Origin: Siphlonurus alternatus
Taxonomy: Eukaryota; Arthropoda; Insecta; Ephemeroptera; Siphlonuridae
Length of the DNA: 64,000 nucleotides
Direction: 5' to 3'
Assembly (NCBI GenBank): GCA_949825025.1
Contig: OX463781.1
Location: 6,923,370 to 6,987,369 of the forward strand
Shown here: positions 24,942 to 38,280 of the stretch, piece by piece
Layout: the number at the start of each line of letters is the position of its first letter
Numbering within the stretch: the first letter of the stretch is position 1
Program-made: the position numbers and the translations under genes
The notes under the pieces: generated by a model
Databases searched by the model: none
Told to the model about the DNA's origin: nothing
The model's input: the letters and a program-made list of their open reading frames with translations, nothing else

Positions 24942-26114
24942 TTTTAATTGCTATACACTTTAATGGACAACTTTCATGACAAATCTTCAATATAACTTAA
25001 AAGAGTAAGGTGGTGATTTCTTTGCTGGTTAATGGAAAATTATATTTGAATAATTTAAATTACATCATTGATGTTCATGAACGAGTCTTGTTATCATATG
25101 CCTGAATAAATTTTTAATTAGTTTTCTTTTAAAAATAGTCCCTCTATTTTTAATAACCTGCACAATTTTATGATACACTTGAGACAGCCAGAACGTTACC
25201 CTGTTCGCAGGGCGTTGGCATTGCAAGGGAGGAGGGGTTGGAACCAGCGATGTACGTAAATTTTGTCACTCATACCATGATATACAGTAACATAATCTAG
25301 TTTACACATTCATTTCAAATTACCGAATTCCTTGAGGTTTGTCTAGAACTCCAGGATCAAGCTGACGAATGAATTTTGGTGCCACTTACTGTAAATTGCA
25401 GCAAACCTTTACAAAACTGCCATATTTTATTTCTTTAATTCATGAGTAAAAAAAATATATAAATATATTTACGCATTATAACGTTTTGAGCTTATGATGG
25501 ACAGTATAATATATAAGAATAGTTCCACCCACTTCAATAACCGTTGGCATGGTAAATCTCGAGAACAAAAAATCTGGAAATCTTCAGACGGGTAAATTTT
25601 ACTGAATTTTGACGGAGAACGTGATCTATAACTGCGTGCAACGCGAGATCGTTGCAATTTATTCCCACGACCAGGTTCCACTTCCTTGAGACAACCGGCT
25701 CAGACAATGCATGCGTCCAGATTGCTTCTATTGTAACTGAAACGTAAAGAATTTTCTGCAAGAGCAGATGTTACTGTACCGATGTACCGTAAATAAAACA
25801 TATTGTTTGAAAGTAACCAAGAATTTTAGGCGAAAAATATGTACTAAACGAAATGTATAAATAATGTAGAACATTCTGTGTAAATGCAATCAGAGTAGCG
25901 AGATGTCCAGCAGTGAAATATTCAGTGCATAAATCGATGGTAATAACAATAATTATGGTGACGGAATGTTATAAGTACTTCAATTTACAGCCCCACAGGA
26001 GGTTATGAAAGGAACGACGTTTTAATTCAGGTCTGTCGGTTCATCCAGAGCGTTCTAGAATTTCCAAATTCAAGATCGCTTTGGTTTACCACAGTAATTT
26101 ACTACTTTTATAGT

Positions 26115-26115
<1 letters not shown>

Positions 26116-26151
<36 letters not shown>
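26116..26151. repeat. T homopolymer (36 nt)
   Basis: An uninterrupted run of T. It might be the tail of a retroposed sequence on the minus strand, but nothing recognisable precedes it. Confidence 0.95.
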
Positions 26152-26378
26152 CTTTTTAATTGTCCGATGTCAATGATGCAGCTTCTTGTTTAGAGCTTTG
26201 CCTCGAAGTGAGTCAAGAGGAGAAGCAATTTTTTTTTTAAGTGATGTCACCCTTCTCTCTTTTTTTATTATTATGATTTATATATAAATAAATATTCAAA
26301 CTAATTTTACGGGCTAATCGCTCTGAAATCAACTAATTTCAATACATACTTGCATGCGATCTTTATAATACTATATAA

Positions 26379-26380
<2 letters not shown>

Positions 26381-26421
<41 letters not shown>

Positions 26422-26500
26422 TATTATATTATATTATATTATATTATATTATATTATATTATATTATATTATATTATATTATATTATATTATATTATATA
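26381..26500. repeat. (AT)n followed by (ATATT)n microsatellite
   Basis: About 34 bases of AT repeat pass into about 16 copies of a pentamer ATATT/ATTAT. Stop-free frames through it are a composition effect. Confidence 0.95.
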
Positions 26501-28828
26501 CACACGGTATAATGCTTGCAACTGCAACGTATAAAATGATGTTATGTTAAATGAAACAATTAGAAATATGCATGCTTTATCATATTCTTGTAGCATTTTT
26601 TCGAGTAAATATGAGAAAGACTTTATAGACATTTCAGTAAAAACCTAACGCCGTTTCAGACCTTCAGATTCAACGAAGCCTCAATATCACATTATATAAA
26701 TTACATTCTGTCAATGTTATACAACTATAATGACTGATATTGTGGTGACAAACTGTCGAGAGAAATAAAAAGAAACTCATCCGGCAAAATAAAAATTAAA
26801 CAAACGAAGATCTCAAGAAACAAATTCATATTTAGTGACTAAAATTATTACAATATTTCTATAGTGACAAGAAATTATTCATCAAACCCCCGTTAATAGG
26901 GAACAAAATTAATTAAGAAATAACGAAGGCTTAAATGAAAAATGTGCTTCCCACAAAAGTTGACTAAAAATAGTACCCATAACCCATAGCATGGCATACT
27001 TGATTTTCCGGACAAATAAGGAGGAAATCGATTTCTTTGTTTTTAATTATTTAAAAATTAACTAATTAGTTTAATATAAAAATTAAACTTACATCATGGC
27101 ATTAAAGACAATTTGGCAGGTTTATTTTAAAAAATTTGTTGTAATAACTTCATTTCTTAATTTTCTGTTAATTTTTAAACCCAAGGTACTCGGATAAAAC
27201 GTTGATTTTAACCAACCTTGCGTTATAAAAAAATTCGCCAACATTTTAATTTTTGCTCTAACAGTAAGAGTATAAAATTAACATTTCTTTACAAAGAATA
27301 AGATTCTACGTGTGCCAGTATTTTATAATATTGTCTATGCCTTGAGCTCTTAATCGTTAGCTACAACACTACAAAGTCGGAGCGCACCGACTTATGACGG
27401 CGACAGTAGGAGTTGAGGGTGTTATATACGAAAAATCCTAATATAACGTTGATGTTGGAACCATGAATCTGATATATTGCGTATTGCTATAAATGTTGTT
27501 GCATAGATAGAAGTCAATTAATATATTTGCACGGAGTGTACTTATCTTATTTTTATTAATGCATAAGAGAGTTAGTCATAATGAATTACACATACTGAAC
27601 AATAATAAAAACAAAGAAAATCACTTGAAATTTTAAGGCAATAATGAATAATGTTTTGAAGTTATAACTCAATTTGTTATGCAGAAAGCTGTACACATGA
27701 ACACACCATTTTTTAAAGGGGGTGTTACATGGGTAGGCTTATTGAATATTAAACATTGTTTTTTCCAGCGTCTTTGCCACTAATATATTGAAAAAAATTA
27801 TTCACACTGGATAAGGTTACGTACAGCTCCACAGACAAGGCTTTCATTACACCTGCATGGCCTGTACCATTTCTGGACGATGTTGAGCTCACTGGAGGCG
27901 TGCCGGATTTTTTATTATTTATTAATGAAAGTGCATTTAGCAATCGCAACTCTCGCCAAAATTTTGAAATCATTAACCTCTTAATCGTATACTGGATTTA
28001 CAGCGCTCATATTAAATAAATCAGGGGTAACAAAAACTTGGTCTTGAGTTTTTTTTTTTTTTTTATTATTTCATTTTAATCATATACATTATTAAAATAA
28101 GTATAGGTGTACTATACTTTACATAAAAATTACAACAAAAATAAATGCCTGTAAGTTACCCAACCTTACATACAAAAAAAAATCAGCTGGTGTATCAATT
28201 GCATTCATTACATAAATATACTTAACAGTAATGATATTATTTAAAATAATAATTAAAAGTGTCGAAACGTAACTTCAGTATTTCATTTTTCAATATTACA
28301 TTTTGTAACTTTGTAAACTTGTAAGAAACGAAATAATTTTAAATTTTAACCAATTAATAACGATGACTTTAAAATTCACTTAATTTCAATTAAATTAAAG
28401 ATACAATCATTGTTAGGGACCAATGCAATGTTACGGTAAAGCCTTTTGCTTTCTACGTAAAAAAGGTTTTTCACTCACCTGCATGTATAATGTATATATA
28501 TATATAGAAACCTTTTTATATTTTTTAATTTCGCTTTCATTATACATTGCATGTACTGTCAATTCATTTGCACAAGAAATTCACTTTTAATACACTCATT
28601 TTGACTTATATTTGTCATTTAGAAATATAAATATTTATTAATAAATTAATAATAATAATAATAATCGATAAAATAATACCTTTCTGTAATTGTGCTAAAA
28701 GACTGCGTATTGTTAATCGTTGGATAAACAAAAAATATATATATATCACGTTTCTCTCTTGATTTTACTATAATATTAAATAAAAGAATTATGACATTAA
28801 AGCAGAGTTAACACCATGCAGAAAAAAA

Positions 28829-29147
28829 ATGAGCTAGTATTTTCTAAAAAATAGTTGAAATGCATGGGTATGATCCTCCATTTCGAACCGATATCTATAA
28901 AATAGAGGTCTAAGCATGGGGACTTACTGAAAAAGAACCTCAAATATCTCGAAAAAATATTGCATTAGGTGGTATGACAAAACGTAGCGATATGACACCC
29001 GATTCAATTTAAAAAAAAAAATGGCTCAAATCCATTTTCCAGAAAAAAGGAAATTTAAGGAAACCAAATGAGAAAATTACAACTAAAATTAATTTTAACA
29101 TAAAGATTTTTTTATTTCTTTTCTTGAACATAAAATTTAATACAAGC

Positions 29148-29200
<53 letters not shown>

Positions 29201-29386
29201 GTTTTTGGTTAAACTCAAATCATAGAATATCGCTATATTATTGTCATACCATCTAACGCAGCATTTTTTTTCGTATTTATTAACGACGCGTGCACTGCTT
29301 TTTTTTCTGGACAATCTAGGTGAGTTAGAATTTTTTGGAGGACCTCTTGAAATACTCTTAGAAAATAGTAGAAAACACTAACTCAC
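28829..29386. mobile_element. Diverged foldback element with internal poly-A (about 560 bp)
   Basis: The left side TGAGCTAGTATTTTCTA mirrors the right side (complement reads TGAGTTAGTGTTTTCTA). Further in, ATTGCATTAGGTGGTATGAC on the left mirrors the complement of GTCATACCATCTAACGCAGC on the right, followed by AGCGATAT in both. The centre has a 47-nt A run. The outer limits are approximate. No coding capacity. Confidence 0.65.
29152..29198. repeat. A homopolymer (47 nt)
   Basis: An uninterrupted run of A in the centre of the foldback at 28829-29386. Confidence 0.95.
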
Positions 29387-32081
29387 GTTATTTCCCCGTG
29401 ATATTAACTAACTGCATCGGGAAATTCATTGATAAGAAAATCACAAGAAAAGTGCAACGAATCGAAAGGGCTCTGTGGCTGCGTAGTTTTGCAGTAAAGT
29501 GTAACCACAGTAACCACTCCCCTCTATACCAGCACTGCCCATCACGTTTAATCACTATTCACAGGCTTTCGTAGAGGTTTTAACCTTTTTAACCAGCAGG
29601 AATGTTGCATGCAATCTCTGCCACTGACTGATCCCAAGCCAGAGGCTTTTGGTCCCCACAAAAAATTTGGCCAAAGAATTAAAATTTTATATCAAATTCC
29701 AGTACTGAATTCTAAGTTGTAAATTGAGTATTAAAATTTTCTATTTAAGGCCAACATCAAATCTATGCCAAGTCCTTTTATCCCTTTATCCTTATACATT
29801 TGTGAATAGCCCGTTATATAAAGTATAATATGCAGTTGGGCACCCAGCACCCATTACACAGAGTATAATTTTATTGTATTTTAATCTTTATTACAATTAT
29901 GCATATTTTGTATGAAACAGGTCGTGAATTTGCAGTCAAATTATATGATGATTTTTTTTCTGAAATGAAAACAGCCTATTACAAAATCTGTAGTGTTAAT
30001 GAAACTTCGAAGAAACAATGGTACCCTTGACATGATCTCTATAATTTTGACTGTAGATTAGAAGGGGAGCAATGTTTAAACCAACTAGTATATTCGTTTT
30101 AAGCCACGCAAAGCTAACGAACTGACATGGCAAGCTGTTGTGGTTTCGATTATATCGCTGTTTGCTGCGATATTTCAGTTTTACAGTACTTCTTTAATTC
30201 TATAATTTCTATTTTTAATTTTTAAGTAATATCCTTCCTTCCTCCTTCGAACATTTCACATATAATGAAAAAGTGGATACTTTTCTGTCTTTTCCACTAA
30301 AATTATTAATAGAAATTGGTACCCAGGGAGATTCTTGTTTTCTATTACTCGAATTCACAACAAAGATACGTAAGAACACGTGAGTCTGTAAAATGGGCGA
30401 CATTATTGAAAGGCGGACAAGCAGCTCCCACATACCTCACAAAACACACGCCTTGGCAATGAAGCAAAATAATTATATAAGCCCTCTGGGTATTATTAGC
30501 AATAAATTTCAAGGTCATGCAAAGAAAAAGTGAAACTTTTTAACCATGACGCAACAATAACAAGCAATAATTATTTTATATAGACGAATCGATAAAAAAC
30601 TTCTGCGCAGGTCTAACATTAAACTGATCAATATATTAATAATAATAATTAAATATCAGTTCCTTTTTCTCTCTTCGAAAATTACGATGGAAAAAATTAG
30701 AAGTCACGTTTTATTTACGTTTTAGAAGGGCAAACATATCAGCTTCAAAATTAAAATTATTTTAAGATAAAAGCACCCGACATGCTGCAAAACTTTGTTA
30801 GAAATAAAAATGAGCAAACATTTCAAGTTTTCTTTCCTATATATTTTATACTGCACATCTATATTGAGGTGTACTGCCAGTTTTGTACACCTCAAAAATG
30901 TTATCCCTACTCTGTGGGTGTTTCCAAGCTAGTATGCAAACTTTTACTCTTTTTGGGTTACTAAACTGGGTGCTCTTTTAATATAATTTCTCAAATTGCA
31001 AAATATTATATGTTCGTAGAAGCTGCAGCTAATCGGACAACCAGACAGGGGTCAACTGTCCAGAGGTGCATGTAATACTTTCGTTCTGTCCTTATTTTGC
31101 TACACTCCAGTCGTAGTTAGGTCCTAGACACACGCAAATCTGAATTGCAAATCACGCCGAGGACCAGACTTGAATCAATAAAACTTGGAATTTACGATCC
31201 ACTATTAGAATTTTTTAGCCCTCATGCGGAGTATGTCATTGCAAACTTGCCACCATAGAAAAAAAAAACTGGTATTGAGAAAAAATCTTTTCTTCATGAA
31301 GTTTGTATGTAAATGGGGAGGTATTGGATATATTTTGGCGACCTCGAGGCAACATTCCCACGCCTCAGTCCCATCATAACATGGGCTGGCTAGCGAGCCT
31401 TTCAGAACATAGCTTGAGAGCGAGTTTCCGCGAGCCAGACGGGCCTGGCCCACTTTACTCTGTGGGGGAGCACAGAGTTGTATGAGCGATGTTTTATTCG
31501 TAATAATTAGCACTGCACAGATAAGTGCATGGATTTAATGTGATTCCATTGATCGTCTGATGTTTGATAATATTGTGATAACACAGCATTTCCAAAATTA
31601 GGGTTTAATTAGAAGTCGATACATAACACAGTTTTGATGTCATAACGAAATACTTGCAGCCACACATGAACCAGTAAATCTATATTCGATTACCAATATT
31701 ATTAAGTTATAAAGTCTTCCCAAAATCACAAATCGAAAATTGATAAGGAGGGAAAAACGGAATATAAATGGAAATTTTGTGCAAGTCGTGAATTTTTCAT
31801 ATAATGTTGCATTTTATATCCTTCGGCATGCAATGCGGAAATTTATTTTCATTTTATAGAGATGGTGTGCAAGATCACTATACCAGTGTACCATATTAAA
31901 TATTATTTATATAATTGGGCCCTTGCAGTGTTAACAAAAATATATCTATCCAAATCCACTGATAACATCGAGCCTGAGTGATTTTTATTCGTTTTTGGTC
32001 CCCATATATGCGCTCAATAATACTTTACAAGATAATTTTACAACGTTCTTAATAGGGTACACACTAAAGAATTTATAGATA
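29387..32081. other. Large spen intron: AT-rich, no gene seen
   Basis: There is a perfect 11-bp hairpin at 30864-30895 and a GC-richer patch at about 31330-31480. Neither patch nor flanks show a domain or splice signals in frame. The rest is ordinary AT-rich sequence. Confidence 0.5.
30864..30895. repeat. Short perfect hairpin
   Basis: TTGAGGTGTAC and GTACACCTCAA are separated by a 10-base loop, an exact 11-bp stem. It could be a chance structure or a remnant of an element end. Confidence 0.7.
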
Positions 32082-32412
32082 ATGGACAACATGCATGAAA
32101 AAATTTTATTGAAGAAATTAATAGAGGGTACCAAATTATGCTACTCTGAATTTTTTCAGATTTTTTTGAAACTCAGAACTATTTTTAAATAATTATTAAA
32201 AGTGCGACCGCACTCCCTGGAGGCGTCAATAGGCGTCCAGTCTCTATCCTTTTTATTAAGGATTCAGGGTGTGCCAACTGAAATCAGAGGACTTTCAATA
32301 ATTATTTAAAAATAGTTCCGGGTCTCAAAAAAATCTGAAAAAAATCAGAGTAGCATAATTTGGTACCCTCTATTCATTTCTACAATAAAATTTTTTCATG
32401 TATGTTGTCCAT
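32082..32412. mobile_element. MITE family A, copy 2 (foldback, 331 bp)
   Basis: This has the same ends and the same interior as copy 1, in the same orientation, with scattered substitutions and small indels. TA dinucleotides flank it directly (TA before ATGGACAAC and TA after GTTGTCCAT), consistent with a TA target duplication as in Tc1/mariner-type elements. Copy 1 does not keep that duplication. Confidence 0.88.
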
Positions 32413-33355
32413 TATATCTCAACAGTGTTTTAACGAAGTCCGCGGCGCATTTATTACTGGAGTATAAAACATTATAGTTATATTTGTGTTGGTATTTTAA
32501 AACTAGTATTATTATATTCCCTAAAATGGCTTCAGATACGAATTTATCTATATGTAGTAAAAATAAAATTATACTTTTATTTATAATATAATTATGAGCA
32601 TCAATGGTACCTCGATGGAGCAAACAATTGTACTCTTGTCGCAAGGAATTATGCATGCTGGACAGGTTTAGCACCACGCTATATTAATTTTATGTGAGCA
32701 TTGTCCATAAAGGGTATGCCAAAATCAGGTCAGCATGTCTGGCGAATCAGTCCACGCCACGACATAAATACGAGACCTCGGGGAGCTTTCCAGGGTTCAT
32801 AATTGCTGGTTTATTAATATTTTTAGTGTGTACTTCCCATTTAAATTGACATACCTACATGAAAGTCATTTCTTTAATGTACGAGTAGGCGTGATACTCT
32901 GAGAATGAAACTAAAGGAAATATTATATAGGGTTATCGAGAGAAAATCAATTAAATATTTCCATTAGAACTATTGCATTACACCTATCTCTGGCCGTAGA
33001 GGTAATCAATGTATTCATCGATTATTATTAACTAATAAAAGTAAATACAACAGTATATCAGTTCGTATATATTCTTGCAAAAAAAAAATTAAATATGCCT
33101 ACTACGTACACCTTTCTGCTGAGATACGCAACCCCTTGATTACCAACAAATTATCTCACTGTAGCCATGGTTAAGTACAAAGTACGGCCAGAAACAATAG
33201 AGCACCTACCCATCAACTATCTTTTTTTAATTTTCACATGCAGTAGATCCCTTAATGTGCTACGTGAGATCCAAATTCAGCGGCTGACATGATGGTGTCG
33301 AAAAACATCTCTATGTATCATACTGACGGACATTAAAATAATTATAACTTATATT

Positions 33356-33399
<44 letters not shown>

Positions 33400-33465
33400 A
33401 GTTTTGTGAGATGACCAAAGTTTGCAAATTTAACAATGCTATACAAGTTTTTTTTATCACCTTTT

Positions 33466-33505
<40 letters not shown>

Positions 33506-34027
33506 CTGGTCAATTACAAAATATAAATCGTAACTTTTTTCTTGCTTGCTATAATCATTGCTACATACCACCGTACAGTATGCCATGTGATTCGCCAAGG
33601 ATGGCGCAAACTATACACAGAAATAATATATGAGCTACATTACATACACAATTAAAATATATCGTAAATTCTTATTATATGTTACAAATTGCCAGCCATA
33701 AACAAAGTGTCGTATAACAATAAAACTATTTACGAGTATACTGAATTTTAATTTTAGTGTACGCGAGTTCACAGCAAGAACGCCTCTTCATGCAAAAAAT
33801 CATTGCCATTTCCAAAATGTTTCATTGTATTCTGAATATTGAATAATTCACTTTTCACTTGCATTACTGCATGGTATTTATCTTTAACTCGCATATATCG
33901 TGTGTGGCAAATGTCACCGTCATGCTATTGACATAAAAAACAAAAAGTCCATTATATCAGTAAAACCAAATGACCCCCAACAAACAAGCACCCCAGGGCA
34001 ATCCATTAAAATAAGTTAAAAAATATT
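32413..34027. other. Large spen intron: AT-rich with facing A and T runs
   Basis: I see no exon here. The only notable content is the pair of homopolymers at 33362-33398 (A) and 33468-33499 (T). Open frames over these runs encode Lys or Phe tracts and are artefacts. Confidence 0.5.
33362..33499. repeat. A(37) and T(32) runs in inverted arrangement
   Basis: An A run at 33362-33398 and a T run at 33468-33499 flank about 69 bases. They can pair to form a long A:T stem. This might be two oppositely oriented poly-A tails of retroposed sequence, but no body is recognisable. Confidence 0.9.
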
Positions 34028-34213
34028 GGGGGACATTCACAAAGCACTTTAACCCCCACTTTAGCCCCGAGTTTTAACCCTGGTGCTAAACATGGTGCTA
34101 AACTATGAGCTTAACATGGTTAGCCCCTGCATGGTTTAGTACCATGCATGTTTAGCACCAGGGTTAAAAATCGGGGCTAAAGTTGGGGTTAAAGTGCTTT
34201 GTGAATGTCCCCC
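34028..34213. mobile_element. PIF/Harbinger-like MITE 1 (palindromic, 186 bp)
   Basis: The ends are GGGGGACATTCACAAAGC and its complement; the arms carry CTTTAACCCCCACTTTAGCC and similar in mirror image. It is flanked on both sides by ATT, a 3-bp duplication. The 3-bp A/T duplication plus a G-rich end with ATTCACAAAG supports a PIF/Harbinger-like origin. No coding capacity. Related ends occur at 38281 and 46867. Confidence 0.72.
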
Positions 34214-34244
34214 ATTGACAATTTTTCTACAGATTCTACTTATA

Positions 34245-34710
34245 CAATTAGGTTGCTGCATGCCATTTTTTTAGTATAGCTCAATTGAAAGAGGAGGTTG
34301 AAAAATACACCTGTGAATTTTATGAGATTTTTTTTCGTACTGCATCATACCTAAAATAGGGATGAAAGGAGGTCACGTGACCTGAAGGCTTTGTCCGCAA
34401 CGCCTATGACGTCATTACATTCTTAGGTTCAACTATAAACAACCACGTTGCTATGGAAACAAATACTAACTTTTAATAAACAAGCAACAATGCAATAATT
34501 GTTTACATGTGTTATATAGGTAAACCAAAGAATGTAATGACGTCATAGGCGTTGCGGCAGGCGCCTTCAGGTCACGTGACCTCTTATCATCTCCATTTTA
34601 GGTTATATATGATGCAGTACTAAAAAAAAATCGCATAAAATTCATAGGTGCATTTCTCAACCTCCTCTTTTGATTGAGCTGCTAAAAAATGGCATTCAGC
34701 AACCTAATTG
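34245..34710. mobile_element. Foldback element carrying paired CRE and E-box palindromes
   Basis: Arms of about 200 bp mirror each other from CAATTAGGTTGCTG at the left to CAGCAACCTAATTG at the right. Each arm carries GGTCACGTGACC (34371-34382 and 34570-34581) and TGACGTCA (34407-34414 and 34538-34545). The loop region contains GTTGCTATGGAAAC (34447-34460), close to an RFX X-box. No coding capacity. No clear target duplication, so the superfamily is not assigned. Confidence 0.85.
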
Positions 34711-34874
34711 CAAACAATATTTCCTTACAAGAAAACTTCAACTCCAGTTGTTTGAACTCGGTTTGAAGCAAGTATTACACGATGCAATTTTGCATATAAT
34801 TTTTCAAGAAAACTTTAACTCCATTTGTTTGCATGTAGATGAAATTTCTCTGTAGTAAGGAAAAATTGTACTGT

Positions 34875-34957
34875 ACAGTTCTTAAAGTTAAAAATTGGAA
34901 CACATGCATTAGAATGTTACCTATAATTTCCAATTTTTAACTTTAAGAATTGTACAT
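34875..34957. repeat. Inverted repeat with 25-bp arms
   Basis: ACAGTTCTTAAAGTTAAAAA and TTTTTAACTTTAAGAATTGT face each other across about 30 bases. It lies just downstream of the 34245-34710 foldback. Two imperfect direct repeats (ACAAGAAAACTTCAACTCCA near 34727 and TCAAGAAAACTTTAACTCCA near 34803) lie between. Confidence 0.7.
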
Positions 34958-37380
34958 GCAAAATTGAAAGTGTAATATCGGCTTTAGATAAAAAAAAAAA
35001 AAAAAAAAAAAGTAAGTAAGGAAATGTTGTATTGTAATAGTGTATCCTATAATAAAGGCTCTAGATGTATTCATGCTGGTGGACACAATCACAAAATTTG
35101 TCATAGAAAGGTATTGTAAAAATGTTATGATTTTTTTTTATTATTATTTAAAAATTAAGAGAAATAATTAAAAAATAACACATTATATAAAATCTGAAAA
35201 CTATATTTTAAGATTAATCTTCTTTAAAATGTTTGTAAATATATACGCATCAGTTTCACTTCAAATTTAAAATCGTTAATTTACTCAGTGGTTAATTTGC
35301 AATAATCTGAAATACCGGTAGTAAACTTTCAGAAGGCAACAAAATTCATATTCTTTTTTGAAAAAATTAAAGGGCATGTTGCAAAGCTTGAAAATGGGAC
35401 AAAACTCGATTGTTGTATACAGAAATTCAGTTCATTATATCATTTTATCATTGAAAAAAAAAAAAAAAAACATATTCAAATGTAAAATTTCGATTTAGGT
35501 TGCATTCAAAAGGGACTTAACTACTATATTTGTAAGGTACCCATATAATATATATTAAAAAAATGCAACATGCTTCGTTCGTTACAATGCAATGTGTACA
35601 TTATATAAAGTAACTGGTATATCGAATATACTGACACTATATGGATTGTGCATGGTTATTGCAAAGGAGCTCATGATGGTGTTACCTTGAAAGAAATATT
35701 ACCAACTACAAGGGTTTATTTTTATTCAGATTTTTTTATGTCATAACAGTGCAGACTGAAGAGCGTAACTATTTTCAACACTTATTTGCTAGTCCTATAT
35801 ATGAAAGCAGTATTTCTTAGGGGGTTGTATTTAAATTTTTATAATATTTAGTTTGCCTTTATTATTACTCTATACCTATACAAAAGGTGAATTGCATTTT
35901 TGCATAATTGACACGTGCTGAACAGCTGTCCATGACGTCCATTCGAATAAAAATAATGATATGGTATAGTACACCATCTATTTATGCATTGTGCTAACCT
36001 GAATAATAAGCAAAATTTGTAACGCAAGTTAATTCAATTGATTTACTAATATCATTATAAATACATATATATTTAAATACATAAATATATCAAATAAGCA
36101 ACACTCATAAAATTATTAAAATAACATAAAAATAAAGCACTTATAATCCCATTGTTTGTAATTAATCGCTAAAATTTGTGTCATAATAATACAGATAATG
36201 CATTCTGATGATAAATTTATCTCTAAATAGCGTAATTAAATATAACTCTGTATTATTTTATCGTTCATAATAAATCCATTAAAAGTTGTGCCACGCAGAT
36301 TCAGAATCTACATATTATAACTATAATTATGGAAGGAAACAGCACTTTTTTTATTCATTTCAACTTAATATGAAAAAAATAAATAAAAAAAATACCGAAG
36401 CCTGAACATGCCAACTACGTAATTTTCCAACTCAAACCAGAATCTACAAATTAACAATTTACTTGTTATTAAAAATAATATCCACGTATTATTTCGTTTA
36501 CTTCCGTACAGACTACTGGTAATGAAGACTGATGTCTTAATTACATCTCAAGTCATGAAGACTTATTCCCTGTACAGTAAATTAAAGTCAGTCTTCGATG
36601 ATTTGAAATGGCTTGCCTAACTAATGAGGTTACGTCTGACAAGAAGATATACTTATTTACGTCTTCTCCGATGGTATTTGCAGTCAGCTCTGAATGTCAA
36701 CGTAATGTAGGGCGACAAGTCTTATTATTGTCTCACTGCACTCTCGAGTACGCCGCAATGCCAGCGCGACGACTGCAGTCAAAGCCAACTCGACATGGCA
36801 GCTCCGAATTTATCAGTCGTTGCAACGTTTGGCAACGTCGCATAAGCCACGAGCCATGCAAGATACGACTACATGCATTTATTACCGCGGCCCACTTCCA
36901 CCCAACACAGTGTTGCCTATTTGATCACACAATGTAAACATTGAAAAAAAAATATGATCTATCATATGAACAAACTTTTAGAACTAAAGTTAAATTAAAA
37001 ATATTGATTGTACCTCTTTTTCTCAGTTAATATAGAATGATTTGAGTTTTTTTAAGAAATGGGTGAACATCAGAAAATCAATATTCTCAAAATGTGTTAT
37101 GCCACATAAATAAATACGAATTGATAGAAAAAAAAAATTGGCTATAACAAAAAATCCACAAAAATAGTAACATTCCGTGTTTATAAAATAAAAATAAAAC
37201 TGAATTGCTCGACATGACGTTGGTGTCATTTCATAATTATTTGATTTTATACAGACTTTTCCTATAACAATATTATATTAAAATTAAAAAATTTGGTACA
37301 TCTCTTAATTGACACTGCTGCACATATTTTATTAATATTACCAGCTGATATTGTGTATACAATCGAAAAGCAATAAAAAT

Positions 37381-37510
37381 AATAGGTCTGTTCATAAATA
37401 CATACAACAGAAAGAATAGATTTTCATTGATGAACCTTATGTACATGGAACATTAGGATCATTAATAAAAATCGAATCTTTCTGATTGTGTATTTACGAA
37501 CAGAACTATT
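37381..37510. mobile_element. Small MITE (130 bp, arms ~55 bp)
   Basis: It starts AATAGGTCTGTTCATAAATA and ends, in complement, AATAGTTCTGTTCGTAAATA. The arms continue with ACAGAAAGAATAGATTTTCA and a diverged mirror. No clear target duplication because the flanks are themselves part of the palindrome. No coding capacity. Confidence 0.72.
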
Positions 37511-38280
37511 ATGAATCTATGCCGCCTGTATACAGAACAGTACATGCAGTAAATAAATGGGAAATGAACTCACTTCTGCTGGCATAGATCGTATCTTACA
37601 GCAGGTAATACCGAGAGAGCAAGCTTATTATTTCAAATTTATTAATACACCAATTGATCAATCAAAAATATAATATCCATATCCAACGTGTCTTATTCCA
37701 TATCCTTGCTGCAACTTTGAGACATTTGTGTTCGGAACGTTAATTAGACCATACTGCAGTATATACGAAAGATCTCATTATTTTGCATCATATATCTCAC
37801 TAGTATATTTATATACTAGCTTGACCTCCAGAAAACTTCAATAAAATTCGTTTACACATACCAGCATGAATGGGAACATTCTCAGGAATCATTCGTCTAA
37901 ATGTACAAACAAAAGTTATTTTTAACAACAGTATTGCCATCTAAAAGGCACACTATGAACGTTTTCGTCACTGCACGGTGCAGATCTGAAACGTCATCGA
38001 TATTTTTAATCATTATGTTCACTAAATCATGCAAATACTAATAAAAACTTTTTTTAAAGTTTGAAGAGAATTCTAATGATGGCAAAATCTTCGACATAAT
38101 TAATCACTTTTTTAATCAGACACATTCAATATTCGATACATTATGGTGTGGCAAATACAAGCTCAAAATAAATGCATGAACTTATAACTTTTAAAAGTTT
38201 GACTCGTATAATTTATTTCCTGAAATGTGAAATCAAAATGAAATTTTAATTTGAATTTTTTGCTTCATAATATACATATT

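Larger units (their letters stand above)
24948..28828. other. Large spen intron: AT-rich with long simple repeats
   Basis: I see no exon and no element with clear ends. The stretch holds a 36-nt T run (26116-26151) and an (AT)n/(ATATT)n block (26381-26500). Open frames around 25469-25761 and 27749-27973 have no recognisable motif. Confidence 0.5.
34711..38280. other. Large spen intron: AT-rich, two small inverted repeats
   Basis: Apart from the inverted repeat at 34875-34957 and the MITE at 37381-37510, this is AT-rich sequence. A frame of 109 codons at 36608-36937 lies in slightly GC-richer DNA but has no motif, no splice context and no homology I recognise. Confidence 0.5.

Noticed and set aside
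33311..33633. Lys-rich and Phe-rich frames
   Set aside because: Translation of the A and T homopolymers at 33362-33499.
36608..36937. A 109-codon plus-strand frame in GC-richer DNA
   Set aside because: No recognisable domain, splice context or codon pattern; such length is expected by chance in 64 kb.
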